Of a stretch of DNA of 64,000 nucleotides, positions 33,440 through 43,142 are shown in pieces (the first letter of the stretch is position 1; each line of letters begins with the position of its first letter). A program made the translations under genes and the position numbers. The notes under the pieces are model-generated. The model had not been told where the DNA came from. It did not search any database and saw only the letters and a list, made by a program, of their open reading frames with translations. Source of the stretch: Methylothermaceae bacteria B42 (GTDB lineage: Bacteria > Pseudomonadota > Gammaproteobacteria > Methylococcales > Methylothermaceae). The stretch covers positions 161,031 through 225,030 of the forward strand of contig LSNW01000031.1 in the NCBI GenBank assembly GCA_001566965.1. The letters are read 5' to 3'.

Positions 33440-34078
33440 TCATCGGCCGGGTTCATCGCCCCACAGCAATTTGTGAAGTTGAAGCTGAAAACGCACCGGC
33501 AAGCGGTCTTCCAAAATCCACTCAGCCAATTGCCTTGGATTTTGTTCACCAGCTACGGGAGAGAATAAGATTTCGCAACGGGTCGGCAGTTGGTATTGGT
33601 CAAGCATTTCCTTCGACCACAGGTAATCTTCCCGGTCTGAGATCACGAACTTGACTTGGTCATTTTCGGAAAGATAGTCGAGGTTTTCATAACGGTTCTT
33701 TTCCAGTTCACCGGAGCCCGGGGGCTTAAGATCGACAACCTTGACCACCCTGGTGTCCACTTCCGAAACATCCAACGCGCCACTGGTTTCCAGGGAAACC
33801 GCAAACCCCCTATCTGCCAAAACGGTTAGGAGTGACAAGCAGTCCGGTTGTGCCAGTGGCTCACCTCCGGTCACCGTGACATGGGAAACCCCAAAAGCCT
33901 CCACCGCCTTTACGATATCCTCCAAAGCCATCCGTTGACCGCCGTGGAAAGCATAGGCAGTATCGCACCAGCGACAGCGTAGTGGACAACCGGTTAATCT
34001 CACGAATACCGTCGGCAACCCTAAGGTTCGGCTTTCGCCTTGCAGGGAGAGAAAAATTTCCGTGACTTTTAAAGACAA
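33440..34078 (-). CDS. queE: 7-carboxy-7-deazaguanine synthase (radical SAM)
   Basis: 212 aa. The radical SAM cluster motif CPLRCRWC has cysteines 31, 35 and 38 (C-x3-C-x2-C), and FLSLQGES and THVTVTGGEPLAQ are QueE signatures. It makes 7-carboxy-7-deazaguanine from the QueD product. It follows cpoB by 31 bases at the end of the tol-pal run. This Tol-QueE proximity is common in proteobacteria. Confidence 0.94.
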   Translation of the reverse strand: MSLKVTEIFLSLQGESRTLGLPTVFVRLTGCPLRCRWCDTAYAFHGGQRMALEDIVKAVEAFGVSHVTVTGGEPLAQPDCLSLLTVLADRGFAVSLETSGALDVSEVDTRVVKVVDLKPPGSGELEKNRYENLDYLSENDQVKFVISDREDYLWSKEMLDQYQLPTRCEILFSPVAGEQNPRQLAEWILEDRLPVRFQLQLHKLLWGDEPGR

Positions 34079-34109
34079 GGCCTGCCTCGAATCGAAAAAT
34101 AGCGAGAAA

Positions 34110-34898
34110 CTATCGCAGTTGACTCAACCTCTGTTGCGCCAATGTCGCCGCCCGGGTACCTGGGAAACGCTCGGCAACCTGCTGCAGCGCTTGCTTGGCC
34201 TTTTTGACTCGGCCCAATTCCAGGTCTATATAGGCCATTTTCAGCATCGCATCCGGAACCTTGGTGCTGTCTTGGAACTTTTCCACTACTTGCTGGAAAG
34301 CTTGGCGGGCAGCGCTGAAATCCCGTTTGACGTAGTAGGCCTCGCCCAGCCAGTAATAGGCGTTATCGGCATATTCACCCTTGGGATAACGCTGCAAAAA
34401 CTCCGAAAAAGCATCCACAGCGGCGTCATAATGCCCGGCCTGCAAGGTCTCGTAGGCTTTTCGGTAGGCTTGTGCTTCGTCTTCAGGGACAGACTTGACA
34501 GCATCCGCTTGTTGCAAAGGCTGGGAAGATGGTGCTAAAGACGGTGTATTTTCAGAAACCGGCGGCGGCATGACTGGCGCCGCCGGGCTATTTGAATAGT
34601 TTGGGCCAGTTGCCGGATTACCGCCTTCCAAAACACGCAAACGGGTATCCAAATCCAGATATTGCTTGCGCTGACTCTCCTGAATGCGCTGAATCAAATG
34701 CTGGGCTTCTTCCAACTGGCCCCTCATAGACCGCATTTCCCGTTGCATTTGATCTACCTGTTGGAGCAGCTGCATGGCAGTTCTGTTGGACATTTTGTGC
34801 TCCAGCAATTGAACCCGTTTTTCCAGCCCGTTTTCCTTCGTAGTGGCGCAACTGGCCAGTAATACGATTCCCAGTGCAATACCAAACCAACGCATCAT
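34110..34898 (-). CDS. cpoB: Tol-Pal system coordinator CpoB (YbgF) with lipobox
   Basis: 262 aa from ATG at 34898, overlapping the pal stop by ATGA (a second ATG at 34895 is equally possible). The leader MMRWFGIALGIVLLASC ends in a lipobox (L-A-S-C), so this copy may be a lipoprotein, whereas E. coli CpoB is a soluble periplasmic protein. A coiled-coil trimerisation part (about 25-85) and a Pro/Ser linker are followed by TPR repeats (AYRKAYETLQAGHYDAAVDAF, GEYADNAYYWLGEAYY, VPDAMLKMAYIDLELGRV). CpoB coordinates outer-membrane constriction with PBP1B. Confidence 0.92.
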   Translation of the reverse strand: MMRWFGIALGIVLLASCATTKENGLEKRVQLLEHKMSNRTAMQLLQQVDQMQREMRSMRGQLEEAQHLIQRIQESQRKQYLDLDTRLRVLEGGNPATGPNYSNSPAAPVMPPPVSENTPSLAPSSQPLQQADAVKSVPEDEAQAYRKAYETLQAGHYDAAVDAFSEFLQRYPKGEYADNAYYWLGEAYYVKRDFSAARQAFQQVVEKFQDSTKVPDAMLKMAYIDLELGRVKKAKQALQQVAERFPGTRAATLAQQRLSQLR

Positions 34899-35440
34899 TG
34901 ACTCCGTTGATAAACGATTTCCACCCGCCGATTTTTGCTCCAAGCCTCTTCATTATGACCCAGTGCCACCGGCTTTTCTTCCCCATAAGGGACGACGCTC
35001 ACTTGGGTACTGGGAACCCCTTGCAGCTCGAAGATTTTCGCCACGGCAATGGCCCGTGCTTCGCTAAGCGCCACATTGTACTCCCGGGAACCGCGCTCAT
35101 CAGTGTGCCCTTCCAAGACCACCTTGACCTGTGGGTTTTCAAGTAAATACTTGGCATGGGCCTGGATGACAGGAATATCCTCACCGCGGACTTGAGCGCT
35201 GTCAAAATCAAAATAGATAACCTTGCTAACCGGCATCCCGCTGCTATCCACCGGCCCTATTCCATCCTCTTGCAACCCTTGCGTTTGCACCTCATGCAAA
35301 GCCACGCCTTCCTCGCCTTCCAAACCTTGCGTGGTAGCGCCCGCGGGCGTTTGCAATGCCTCCGTTTTCAAATCCCCTTTGCTTTTACAGCCTGACAACC
35401 CAATGAAAATTGCCAGGACCAAAAAAAACGAATATCGCAT
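34895..35440 (-). CDS. pal: Peptidoglycan-associated lipoprotein
   Basis: 181 aa. The lipobox IGLSGC puts the lipidated Cys at residue 18. The OmpA-like peptidoglycan-binding domain (about 70-178) contains VVLEGHTDERGSREYNVALSEARA, with Asp and Arg that hold diaminopimelate. It anchors the outer membrane to peptidoglycan and binds TolB. It lies between tolB and cpoB; the ATG has a GGAGGGAGAT site upstream. Confidence 0.96.
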   Translation of the reverse strand: MRYSFFLVLAIFIGLSGCKSKGDLKTEALQTPAGATTQGLEGEEGVALHEVQTQGLQEDGIGPVDSSGMPVSKVIYFDFDSAQVRGEDIPVIQAHAKYLLENPQVKVVLEGHTDERGSREYNVALSEARAIAVAKIFELQGVPSTQVSVVPYGEEKPVALGHNEEAWSKNRRVEIVYQRSQ

Positions 35441-35476
35441 ATCTCCCTCCCTCTCCGGTTTAAATCAATGTTTTTG

Positions 35477-36790
35477 CTAAAACGGCGACCAGGCGGGCTC
35501 ACGCACATCCCCGACTTCGGTTTTCAGCCTTTGATGCACCCTGCCATCGACGGAAACCGCCGCCAACTGTCCCCGGCCCTGATCCTGGGTCGCGTATAAA
35601 ATCATGCTGCCGTTAGGCGCAAAGCTGGGGGATTCATCCAACGGTCCCGAAGTCAATACTGTCAAAAGGCCGTCTTCTAGATCCAATAAGGCAATCCGGT
35701 AGCCTTTTCCGCCATGCACCATGGCCAAATGGCGGCCATCCGGAGAAAAAACCGCTCTGGCATTGTATTTCCCCTCGAAGGTCAAGCGGCGTGGCTTGCC
35801 GCCTTGGGCCGGAATCGTGTAGATTTGCGGACTGCCGCCTCGGTCGGAGGTGAATGCGAGACGTTTGCCATCAGGAGACCAGGCGGGTTCCGTGTCAATG
35901 GCATAACTCCTTGTCAGCCTCCGCAATTTCCGGGTCGTCAAATTATAGATATAAATGTCCGGGCTGCCGCCCTTGGATAAAGTCAGGGCTAAATGGCTTC
36001 CGTCAGGCGCCCAGGCAGGTGCGCCATTGATGCCAGGAAACGAAGCGATTTTTTCCCGTTTGCCGGTGGCCAGGGTTTGCACGAAGATGGCGGGCTTTTG
36101 TTGTTCATAAGACACATAGGCAAGGCGTTTGCCGTCAGGGGACCAAGCCGGGGACATTAATGGCTCTGGGGAAACTACGACGGTTCGGGGATTATAGCCA
36201 TCGGCGTCCGCCACCTGGAGCCGGTAAATTCGCCGCCCGCCCTGCTCCTTGACCGTAATATAGGCTATCCGGGTGGTAAATGCGCCAGGCTGGCCGGTGA
36301 TTTTCTCATAAATAATGTCACTGATCCTATGGGCGGTACGGCGCAATTCTTTTTTCCGGGAAGGTAACCGGTAGCCAGCCAACTGCTGGCCTTTATAAAC
36401 GTCGTACAGGAAAAACTTGACTTCGTACTTATCCGGACCGGTTTCCGCCACACGGCCAATCACCAAATAATCCTGCCCCAGCGCCCGCCATGCGTTCCAT
36501 TGGATATCGATTAACTCGGTGGGCTTGGTCAGCATATCCGCTTCGGGCAAGGGGTTAAAGCGTCCGCTCCGGGCCAAATCCGCCTGAATTACCGAGGCAA
36601 TGGCCAATGGTTTGGGACCGGACCCATGCCAGGCAAATGGCACCACGGCAATGGGCACCGCCCCTTCCGCGCCGCGGGTAATTTCAATAGTCAAGACCGC
36701 TTGGGCGGGTAAATTGACCAGCAACCAACTCATCCAGGCCAGCCAAAAACACAGCTGTCGCACAGGGGATAATAATTTCAATCTCTTCAT
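35477..36790 (-). CDS. tolB: Tol-Pal system beta-propeller protein TolB
   Basis: 437 aa. Signal peptide about 1-31 ([17 protein letters not shown]), N-terminal domain to about 170 and six propeller blades with repeated [12 protein letters not shown] motifs ([32 protein letters not shown]). The periplasmic protein binds Pal and TolA. It begins 4 bases inside the end of tolA (ATGA overlap). Confidence 0.96.
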   Translation of the reverse strand: MKRLKLLSPVRQLCFWLAWMSWLLVNLPAQAVLTIEITRGAEGAVPIAVVPFAWHGSGPKPLAIASVIQADLARSGRFNPLPEADMLTKPTELIDIQWNAWRALGQDYLVIGRVAETGPDKYEVKFFLYDVYKGQQLAGYRLPSRKKELRRTAHRISDIIYEKITGQPGAFTTRIAYITVKEQGGRRIYRLQVADADGYNPRTVVVSPEPLMSPAWSPDGKRLAYVSYEQQKPAIFVQTLATGKREKIASFPGINGAPAWAPDGSHLALTLSKGGSPDIYIYNLTTRKLRRLTRSYAIDTEPAWSPDGKRLAFTSDRGGSPQIYTIPAQGGKPRRLTFEGKYNARAVFSPDGRHLAMVHGGKGYRIALLDLEDGLLTVLTSGPLDESPSFAPNGSMILYATQDQGRGQLAAVSVDGRVHQRLKTEVGDVREPAWSPF

Positions 36791-37701
36791 CCTTCGGGTT
36801 TGAAAATAAATTTAAACTCGCGAAAATGGGAAAATAATGCGGGATCCTCTGGAATAGGCAGTGGCGAAGCTTTGCGCACCGCCACTTCTGCCGAGCGGTC
36901 AAATACTGGATTGCCACTGGATTGGATAACTTTTGCTTCCACCACCTCTCCCCCAGGAATCACCCTCACTCGGATTGTACAGGATAACCCGGCTTGGTAA
37001 GAAGCTGGCCTGAGCCAATAACGTTCGACTTTTTGCTTCACTTTGGCGGTTGCTTCAGCCACTTGGCGATTAATTCGTTGGCGCTCCTGCGCCAATTGTT
37101 GCTGACGCAAGGCTTCGGCCTGCGCCTTGCGTTTGGCTTCATCCGCCAAGCGTTTTGCCTCTTCCTCTTGGCGCTTCTTTTCTTCTGCCAGACGTTTTTT
37201 TCTCTCCTCTTCCAAGCGTTTCTTTTTTTCTTCCTCCAGCCGCCTTTTCTCGGCTTCCTGGCGGGCTTTTTCCAGTTTCGCCAAGCGGGCTTCCTCTTCC
37301 GCCCGGCGCTTTTTCAATTCTGCCAAGCGTTTGGCTTCTTCTTTGGCTTTTTTGCGCTTGGCTTCGGCCAGTTGCTGCAAGGTTTTCTTTTCTTGTTGTT
37401 GTTTACGTTTGAGTTCGCGCAAACGGCGTTCTTCGGCCATGCGCTGTTGTTTTAACTTCTCCTGGCGGGCCTTTTCCGCCTCTCTGGCGGCGGCTTCTTG
37501 CGCCTTGATACGCGCCAGTTCGGCTTCGACTTGAGATTCATCCAGAGCCGTCGCTTCGATAATTTCAGGTTTTGGCGATGGTGGGGTAACGACAGGCTCT
37601 GGCTCAGACTGCCAACGCATAAACAAGATGGCAATAACCACTCCATGCAGGGCCAGCGCTTTTAAAAAAGAGGGCATCCAACTGGGCATACGATCCATCA
37701 T
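36787..37701 (-). CDS. tolA: Cell-envelope integrity protein TolA
   Basis: 304 aa with an N-terminal membrane anchor (about 12-28, [17 protein letters not shown]), a long Ala/Lys/Glu/Arg helical domain (about 60-215, very repetitive: [22 protein letters not shown]) and a C-terminal TonB-C-like domain (about 216-304, [20 protein letters not shown]). It connects TolQR in the inner membrane to TolB and Pal. Linked by 4-base overlaps to tolR and tolB. Confidence 0.93.
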   Translation of the reverse strand: MMDRMPSWMPSFLKALALHGVVIAILFMRWQSEPEPVVTPPSPKPEIIEATALDESQVEAELARIKAQEAAAREAEKARQEKLKQQRMAEERRLRELKRKQQQEKKTLQQLAEAKRKKAKEEAKRLAELKKRRAEEEARLAKLEKARQEAEKRRLEEEKKKRLEEERKKRLAEEKKRQEEEAKRLADEAKRKAQAEALRQQQLAQERQRINRQVAEATAKVKQKVERYWLRPASYQAGLSCTIRVRVIPGGEVVEAKVIQSSGNPVFDRSAEVAVRKASPLPIPEDPALFSHFREFKFIFKPEG

Positions 37702-38120
37702 TGGTAATCAGGGCGTGTCAACAAACCCACTTTGGTGACGCCGGCTTGTTTGAGGGCCGCCATGACTTGTACCACTTGACCATAGGGGACGTGTTCATCT
37801 CCGGCAACCAGCACTTGAATCTCAGGTTTATGACGAAGCACTGCCGCCACTTTAACCAACAAAGATTGCAGGGAAACGGATTCGCGTTCTTGTTCCAGAT
37901 TCAAATAAAAGGCGCCGTCTTCGGCCACCGTCACCACTACCGGTGGCGTTTCCTCGGTTACCACGGGCTCCGCGGCTGCCTGGGGCAAGCTGACATCGAC
38001 GCCGCTTTGCAGTAATGGCGCGGTCACCATAAAAATGATAAGCAACACCAAAGTCACGTCGATGTAAGGCACAACATTGATTTCGGCCATGGGCCGGCGT
38101 CGGGGTTTGGATTTAATCAT
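37698..38120 (-). CDS. tolR: Biopolymer transport/Tol protein TolR
   Basis: 140 aa with a single membrane segment near 18-38 carrying the conserved Asp (INVVPYIDVTLVLLIIFMV, Asp-23-equivalent used in proton-driven force generation) and a periplasmic domain. Partner of TolQ. Linked by 4-base overlaps on both sides. Confidence 0.94.
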   Translation of the reverse strand: MIKSKPRRRPMAEINVVPYIDVTLVLLIIFMVTAPLLQSGVDVSLPQAAAEPVVTEETPPVVVTVAEDGAFYLNLEQERESVSLQSLLVKVAAVLRHKPEIQVLVAGDEHVPYGQVVQVMAALKQAGVTKVGLLTRPDYQ

Positions 38121-38779
38121 AATTCAATCGCCTTGCGCTGGAGCAAGCAAATAAATTCCTCGGCAAAATTGTCATAACGCCTTTGAATCCGGTCGATATG
38201 GGTGCTGAAGCGGTTGTAGGCAATCACCGCCGGAATCGCCGCAAACAGCCCCATGGCGGTGGCAATCAAGGCTTCGGCAATACCCGGGGCGACCAAGGCC
38301 AAGGTTGCCTGTTGCACATCGCCCAAGGCGCGAAAGGAGTTCATGATGCCCCACACGGTGCCAAACAAACCAACATAGGGGCTAGTGGAACCCACGGTCG
38401 CCAAAAAGGGCAGGCGGTCATCCAGATCCTCAATCACCCGGCTGATGGCCACGCGCATGGCGCGTTCGACATTCTCGGCTATCAGATGAGGGGGCGCGCG
38501 GAGCTTGAACAACTTGGCCGATTCCTTGTAACCCGCCAAAAATACGGTTTCCAAACCCGCCGCATCTGATTTATTCAGCTGTTTATACAGCTCAGCCAGA
38601 TCAATGCCCGACCAAAAACGGCTTTCAAAGTTTTCAGCTTCTTCTTCTACTTGCTTGAGTTCCCGGTGTTTCTGGAAAATCAACGTCCAGGATGCCAGCG
38701 AAGCCAACAGCAATATTGCCATTACCAACTGCACCAGCAAACTGGCGTTGGCGATCAAACCAAAAAGTGAATCAGTCAT
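38117..38779 (-). CDS. tolQ: Tol system proton-channel protein TolQ
   Basis: 220 aa, ExbB/MotA/TolQ family. Three membrane segments (about 9-32, 128-155, 166-195), with PYVGLFGTVWGIMNSFRAL and GIAEALIATAMGLFAAIPAVIAYN, the conserved pore signatures. With TolR it converts the proton gradient to motion of TolA. Overlaps the ybgC stop by 4 bases. Confidence 0.95.
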   Translation of the reverse strand: MTDSLFGLIANASLLVQLVMAILLLASLASWTLIFQKHRELKQVEEEAENFESRFWSGIDLAELYKQLNKSDAAGLETVFLAGYKESAKLFKLRAPPHLIAENVERAMRVAISRVIEDLDDRLPFLATVGSTSPYVGLFGTVWGIMNSFRALGDVQQATLALVAPGIAEALIATAMGLFAAIPAVIAYNRFSTHIDRIQRRYDNFAEEFICLLQRKAIEL

Positions 38780-39180
38780 TTATTTAGCACTGTCCTTAGT
38801 GATGGTGGAATAGAGCAAGGGCGGAAAGCCTCGGCATTCAGGCAAACGATGCGAACCGAAGCGCGGCATAACGGGGATTGATCTTTTAGAATTTCTTGTT
38901 GGAAATCCAAACTGGCCCGGCGGATGGCCGTGACCTGAGCGGTTACCGATAAATAATCATTGAAACGCGCAGGCTGAATATAATCCACCTGAATCGACTT
39001 TACCGCGAAAATCACTCCCTCGTTCTCCCTCAGCACATCCTGTTCGAACCCCAGTTCGCGTAAAAATTCCGTGCGCGCCCTTTCAAAATACTTCAAATAA
39101 TTGGCATAGTAAACCACACCGCCGGCATCGGTGTCTTCATAATAGACCCTTACCGGCCAGGAAAATTGTGTCATTGTCAT
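38776..39180 (-). CDS. ybgC: Tol-Pal-associated acyl-CoA thioesterase YbgC
   Basis: 134 aa from MTMTQFSW at 39180; the open frame runs 45 codons further upstream into rpe, but the ATGA overlap with the rpe stop and family length favour this start. The hot-dog thioesterase motif VYYEDTDAGGVVYYANYLKYFERARTE with catalytic Asp (about 17) and His/Tyr positions is complete. First gene of the tol cluster. Confidence 0.93.
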   Translation of the reverse strand: MTMTQFSWPVRVYYEDTDAGGVVYYANYLKYFERARTEFLRELGFEQDVLRENEGVIFAVKSIQVDYIQPARFNDYLSVTAQVTAIRRASLDFQQEILKDQSPLCRASVRIVCLNAEAFRPCSIPPSLRTVLNK

Positions 39181-39866
39181 ACCTTTTTCGCCAGCGCCTG
39201 GCGCATCCGGGCAAGGTTTTCCTGTCTGCTGCCGGATCGGGAAAATAAACTTTGGGTGCCCGCCACCAGGACTTCCGCCCCCGCCGCCACCAAGCCCGGA
39301 ATGGTTTCGAAACAAATCCTACCATCCACTTGAATGGAAACATGATGCGCGTTGTGCCGGTCAAGAAAGCGCCGGCACTGGGCCACCCGGCGCCGGGCAT
39401 ACGGCACCTGGGCTTGCCCCCGGTGTCCGGCGAAACCGGGATTGATGAGCATCAACAACACAAAATCAATGCGCGGCAGAATATATTTCAAAACTGAAAG
39501 CGGCGTCGCGGGTTTTAAAGCGATGCCCGGCTGAATACCATTCTCCCTGAGAAATCCCAGCCACCTATCCACATGAGGTTCCGATTCAAAGTGGAAACAC
39601 AACCGTTGCACGCCAATTTTCACCATCTCCCGGATAAAAAATACGTTGTCCGTCACCATCAAATGTACATCAAAGGGTAAGTGGGTTTGGCCGCGAAGTT
39701 GCTTTACCGCCTCCAACCCCAAAGGCATGGAAGGACTGAAATGCCCGTCAATCAAATCGATATGGAGATAATCGACGCCCAGTTTCTCTAACGATTTTAC
39801 TTCGTCACCTAATCGGCACTGGTCCGCGCAAATCAGGGAGGGGGCGATACTAACCGGCTTAGCCAA
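39177..39866 (-). CDS. Ribulose-phosphate 3-epimerase family protein, divergent
   Basis: 229 aa. TIM-barrel epimerase motifs are present: [25 protein letters not shown] (Asp and His of the metal/catalytic site), FDVHLMV, and INPGFAGH. The usual VMDGHFVPN and VNPGFGGQ/DGGI elements are altered (SPSMP, QVDGRI), and the C-terminal GTQSLFSR replaces G-S-A-I-F. This may be rpe with drift or an allulose-6-phosphate-type epimerase. Overlaps ruvB by 8 bases and ybgC by 4, an unusual place for rpe. A second rpe elsewhere would support specialised use. Confidence 0.8.
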   Translation of the reverse strand: MAKPVSIAPSLICADQCRLGDEVKSLEKLGVDYLHIDLIDGHFSPSMPLGLEAVKQLRGQTHLPFDVHLMVTDNVFFIREMVKIGVQRLCFHFESEPHVDRWLGFLRENGIQPGIALKPATPLSVLKYILPRIDFVLLMLINPGFAGHRGQAQVPYARRRVAQCRRFLDRHNAHHVSIQVDGRICFETIPGLVAAGAEVLVAGTQSLFSRSGSRQENLARMRQALAKKV

Positions 39867-40890
39867 ACAAATCCTCGCTCATGTTACCGGGTGGCTTCAA
39901 CCCAAAATGCAACCAGGCCTGGGACGTTGCCATGCGGCCACGGGGAGTGCGCATCATGAAGCCTTGCTGGATCAGATAAGGCTCTAGGACATCTTCGATG
40001 GTGCCCCGTTCCTCGCCAATGGCCGCTGCCAGACTGTCCAGGCCGACCGGACCGCCGCCGAATTTTTCAAGCATGGTTTTGAGCAGTTGCCGGTCCAGTT
40101 GATCAAAACCGTTGGGATCGACCTTGAGCATTTCCAGGGCCAGGCTGGCGATCTCGCCGGTGACCCGGCCATCGCCCTTCACCTGGGCGTAATCGCGCAC
40201 CCGCCGCAGCAAGCGGTTGGCAATTCGGGGAGTGCCCCGGGCGCGGCGTGCGATTTCCCGGGCGCCGTCGTCTTCCATGGTCAGCCCCAAAATCCGGGCG
40301 GAGCGGGTGACAATCAGGCTCAACTCTTCCCTGGAATAAAATTCCAACCGCTGGACAATGCCAAACCGGTCGCGCAAGGGGGACGTCAACAGGCCGGCAC
40401 GGGTGGTTGCGCCCACCAACGTAAAGGGGGGCAGATCCAATTTGATGGAACGGGCCGCCGGCCCCTCGCCGATGACGATATCGAGCTGGAAATCTTCCAG
40501 GGCCGGATACAACACTTCCTCCACCACCGGGCTGAGGCGATGGATTTCATCGATGAAAAGCACATCGTGGCTTTCCAGGTTGGTGAGCAAAGCGGCCAGG
40601 TCGCCGGGCTTTTCCAGCACGGGGCCTGAAGTCTGGCGCAAATTGACCCCCATTTCGGCGGCGATGATGTGAGCCAAAGTGGTTTTTCCCAATCCCGGGG
40701 GGCCGAAGATCAGCACATGATCCAAAGCCTCTCCCCGGCCCCGGGCGGCTTCGATAAAAATAGCCAGCTGTTCCTTGAGCTGCGGCTGACCGATATAATC
40801 TTCCAGCCGCCGGGGACGGATGGCGCGGTCGAGGGTGATTTCGTCGTGGGTTTGGGTTGGGGTAATGAGACGGGAATCGGTCGATGTCAT
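39859..40890 (-). CDS. ruvB: Holliday junction branch-migration helicase RuvB
   Basis: 343 aa, full length. Walker [10 protein letters not shown] at residues 63-71, Walker [12 protein letters not shown] near 113-123, sensor and arginine finger region [19 protein letters not shown], and C-terminal winged helix ending in [16 protein letters not shown]. It forms hexamers that move Holliday junctions with RuvA. Separated from ruvA by an extra nucleotidyltransferase gene. Confidence 0.97.
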   Translation of the reverse strand: MTSTDSRLITPTQTHDEITLDRAIRPRRLEDYIGQPQLKEQLAIFIEAARGRGEALDHVLIFGPPGLGKTTLAHIIAAEMGVNLRQTSGPVLEKPGDLAALLTNLESHDVLFIDEIHRLSPVVEEVLYPALEDFQLDIVIGEGPAARSIKLDLPPFTLVGATTRAGLLTSPLRDRFGIVQRLEFYSREELSLIVTRSARILGLTMEDDGAREIARRARGTPRIANRLLRRVRDYAQVKGDGRVTGEIASLALEMLKVDPNGFDQLDRQLLKTMLEKFGGGPVGLDSLAAAIGEERGTIEDVLEPYLIQQGFMMRTPRGRMATSQAWLHFGLKPPGNMSEDLFG

Positions 40891-40938
40891 GCGTCTTTCA
40901 GCCCCCGCCTGAGTTGAGCCAATTCCCCTTTACCTGCC

Positions 40939-41229
40939 CTAGACATAGATCGCATCCCGCTCCACGACAGGCCTTAATTCCGGACGCAAAGCCTTGTCCG
41001 TGATCAAATCGATAGGCACGCCAAGGAGATCCTCCAAATAGAACTGCAACCCAAAGTAACGGCTAGAAGTAGTCGGGCCATCGAAGACGACCAAAATATC
41101 GAGATCGCTTTCGGGGCCCGCTGTATTCCGGGCCGTTGAACCAAACAAAGCCAGGCTTTTCACTCCAAAGCGCCGTTTCAATTCAGGCAGATGTGCTTGC
41201 AGTTGCCGCATGGCATCCTGCCGTTTCAT
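40939..41229 (-). CDS. MNT-type nucleotidyltransferase domain protein inserted in the ruv operon
   Basis: 96 aa, minimal nucleotidyltransferase (MNT) fold. The active site is visible as FGSTARNTAGPESDLDILVVF (GS at 30-31, Asp-42 and Asp-44). MNT proteins usually pair with HEPN partners as toxin-antitoxin (MntA AMPylates HepT), but no HEPN gene adjoins. The ATG is embedded in an ATGA overlap with the ruvA stop and a 48-base gap precedes ruvB, so it is integrated in the ruv transcription unit. An orphan antitoxin or an adapted modifier is possible. Confidence 0.85.
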   Translation of the reverse strand: MKRQDAMRQLQAHLPELKRRFGVKSLALFGSTARNTAGPESDLDILVVFDGPTTSSRYFGLQFYLEDLLGVPIDLITDKALRPELRPVVERDAIYV

Positions 41230-41822
41230 CGGTCACCACCTCCAACCCGCTTGAGCGCAAGACGGATCAGTTCCTCCACCGAATCGGCCTCATCGGCCAC
41301 TTTCTTCAGCAAACGTCCGGCTTCGGCGGGTTTGAAACCGAGCGCCTCCAGAGCCTCGGCGGCTTCGGCCAAAGGATCGACAGACGCACCGGAAGCCAAA
41401 GGCAGCGCCGCATCGTTTTGCTGCGGAAGGCGGTCGCGCATTTCGATGATGAGGCGCTCGGCGGTCTTCTTGCCGATGCCCGGCAAGCGTTGAAGGCTCG
41501 CGGTATCCCCTTGCTGAATGCAGCGGCTGAATTCTTCCGCGCTCAATCCCGACAAAATTCCCAGCGCCATCCGGGGACCGACCCCATTTACTTTAATCAA
41601 GGCCCGGAACAACCCCCGTTCCGATTCCGAAGCAAAACCGTACAAGGCATGGGCGTCTTCCCGCACAATCAAATGAGTGAAGATCATCACTTGACTGCCG
41701 ATATCCGGCAATTGATAAAAGGTGGACATGGGAGCATCCACCTCATAACCCACGCCGCCTACGTCTAATAACAAGGAAGGAGGCTGTTTGGCGGAAAGCA
41801 CGCCCCGGAGAAAGCCGATCAT
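41226..41822 (-). CDS. ruvA: Holliday junction DNA-binding protein RuvA
   Basis: 198 aa from MIGFLRGVL at 41822, the family start, in an ATGA overlap with the ruvC stop; upstream in-frame ATG at 41873 is inside ruvC. OB fold (1-62), then helix-hairpin-helix repeats ([32 protein letters not shown]) and the C-terminal domain III (about 145-198) that binds RuvB. Confidence 0.96.
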   Translation of the reverse strand: MIGFLRGVLSAKQPPSLLLDVGGVGYEVDAPMSTFYQLPDIGSQVMIFTHLIVREDAHALYGFASESERGLFRALIKVNGVGPRMALGILSGLSAEEFSRCIQQGDTASLQRLPGIGKKTAERLIIEMRDRLPQQNDAALPLASGASVDPLAEAAEALEALGFKPAEAGRLLKKVADEADSVEELIRLALKRVGGGDR

Positions 41823-42316
41823 GAGACCACCGCCGCATAACGCCGGTGGGTTTGTTGATAATGGGCGTGGCAAAGGGCCACCGCCAAGGCGTCGCTGGCA
41901 TCGGCGGGCAGGTCATCGTGGAAATTGAGCAATACCTTGACCATGTGCTGAACCTGATGCTTGTCGGCGCCGCCCTTGCCCACCAGCGCCTGTTTTACTC
42001 GGCGGGCGGCGTATTCAAAGACCGGCAACTCCCGGGACAGTCCTGCGCAAATCGCGGCTCCCCGCGCCTGGCCTAATTTTAGAGCGGCATTGGCGTTTTT
42101 GTGCACGAAGACTTCCTCCACGGCCATTTCGTCGGGCTGGTATTCGGCGACCACCTCCATGATGCCGTCGTAGACAATTTTCAGGCGCGAGGGAAAATCC
42201 CCGGCGACGCAGCGCACGCAACCGGCCACTACCATTCGCATTCGGGTGCCCTCCACATCTATCAAGCCAAAGCCTGTAATGCGGGAACCAGGATCAATGC
42301 CGAGAATACGTGTCAC
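41819..42316 (-). CDS. ruvC: Holliday junction resolvase RuvC
   Basis: 165 aa. Catalytic acids are in [13 protein letters not shown] (Asp-8), [23 protein letters not shown] (Glu pair near 67) and the C-terminal [15 protein letters not shown] (two Asp, near 140). It cuts Holliday junctions. It is followed by ruvA in the same run, downstream of yebC. Confidence 0.96.
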   Translation of the reverse strand: MTRILGIDPGSRITGFGLIDVEGTRMRMVVAGCVRCVAGDFPSRLKIVYDGIMEVVAEYQPDEMAVEEVFVHKNANAALKLGQARGAAICAGLSRELPVFEYAARRVKQALVGKGGADKHQVQHMVKVLLNFHDDLPADASDALAVALCHAHYQQTHRRYAAVVS

Positions 42317-42348
42317 AAGTCGTTACTGAGGTTAAACATTATTCCGGC

Positions 42349-43095
42349 TTAGGCGATCTTCGCCAGCACATCCTCGCTGATATCGGCGTTGGAATAAACC
42401 TCCTGAACGTCGTCCAGGTCTTCCAGCTTTTCCAGCAAGCGGATCATCTTTTCCGCCTCCCCGGCGTCGAGCTTGACCGAAGTGCTGGCCCGCATGGTGA
42501 TTTCCGCCGACTCCGGCTTGAGGCCGGCTTGTTCCAAGGCGCTTTTCACCGCCTCGAAATTTTCCGGCGCGGTCAACACTTCGATATTGCCATCGTCGTC
42601 GGAAACGATGTCATCGGCGCCTGCTTCCAGGGCCGCTTCCATGATGGCGTCTTCGTCCGCACTGGCGGGAAAGTTAATGACTCCCAATTTGGTGAACAAA
42701 TAAGCCACCGAACCATCGGTGCCCAAGTTCCCCCCCGCCTTGGTAAAGACGTGACGGACTTCGGCCACGGTCCGGTTGCGGTTATCAGTCAGGCAATCCA
42801 CCATGACCGCCACGCCCCCGGGGCCGTAACCTTCGTAGCGGACTTCCTCATAATTATCCCCCTCCAGCGCGCCGCTGCCTTTTTTGATGGCCCGGTCGAT
42901 AGTGTCCTTGGGCATGTTGGCGCCCAAGGCCTTGTCAATAGCGGTTCGAAGGCGGGGATTCGCCGCCGGATCACCGCCGCCAATACGGGCGGAAACGGTA
43001 ATCTCCCGGATCAGTTTGGTAAAAATCTTGCCGCGCTTGGCATCTTGCGCGCTCTTTCGGTGGCGGATATTCGCCCATTTACTATGTCCTGCCAT
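42349..43095 (-). CDS. yebC: YebC/TACO1-family regulator
   Basis: 248 aa, complete. Opening [28 protein letters not shown] is the family hallmark. YebC proteins act as ribosome-linked translation helpers at polyproline stalls or as transcription regulators. Head of the yebC-ruvC-ruvA-(MNT)-ruvB run, 32 bases before ruvC. Confidence 0.97.
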   Translation of the reverse strand: MAGHSKWANIRHRKSAQDAKRGKIFTKLIREITVSARIGGGDPAANPRLRTAIDKALGANMPKDTIDRAIKKGSGALEGDNYEEVRYEGYGPGGVAVMVDCLTDNRNRTVAEVRHVFTKAGGNLGTDGSVAYLFTKLGVINFPASADEDAIMEAALEAGADDIVSDDDGNIEVLTAPENFEAVKSALEQAGLKPESAEITMRASTSVKLDAGEAEKMIRLLEKLEDLDDVQEVYSNADISEDVLAKIA

Positions 43096-43142
43096 ACAAT
43101 TTCAAAATCCAAAAATTGGTGAGTTGATGAAAGGTGTTCATT

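Noticed and set aside
17227..34078. queD, queC and queE as part of a DNA-deazapurine (Dpd) system with the PLD-SNF2 gene
   Set aside because: The three genes are dispersed and have ordinary queuosine-pathway features; no DpdA-like transglycosylase or other dpd gene is in the window.
36994..37455. Phe/Leu-rich plus-strand frame opposite tolA
   Set aside because: It is the complement of the Lys/Glu/Ala repeats of tolA and not a membrane protein gene.
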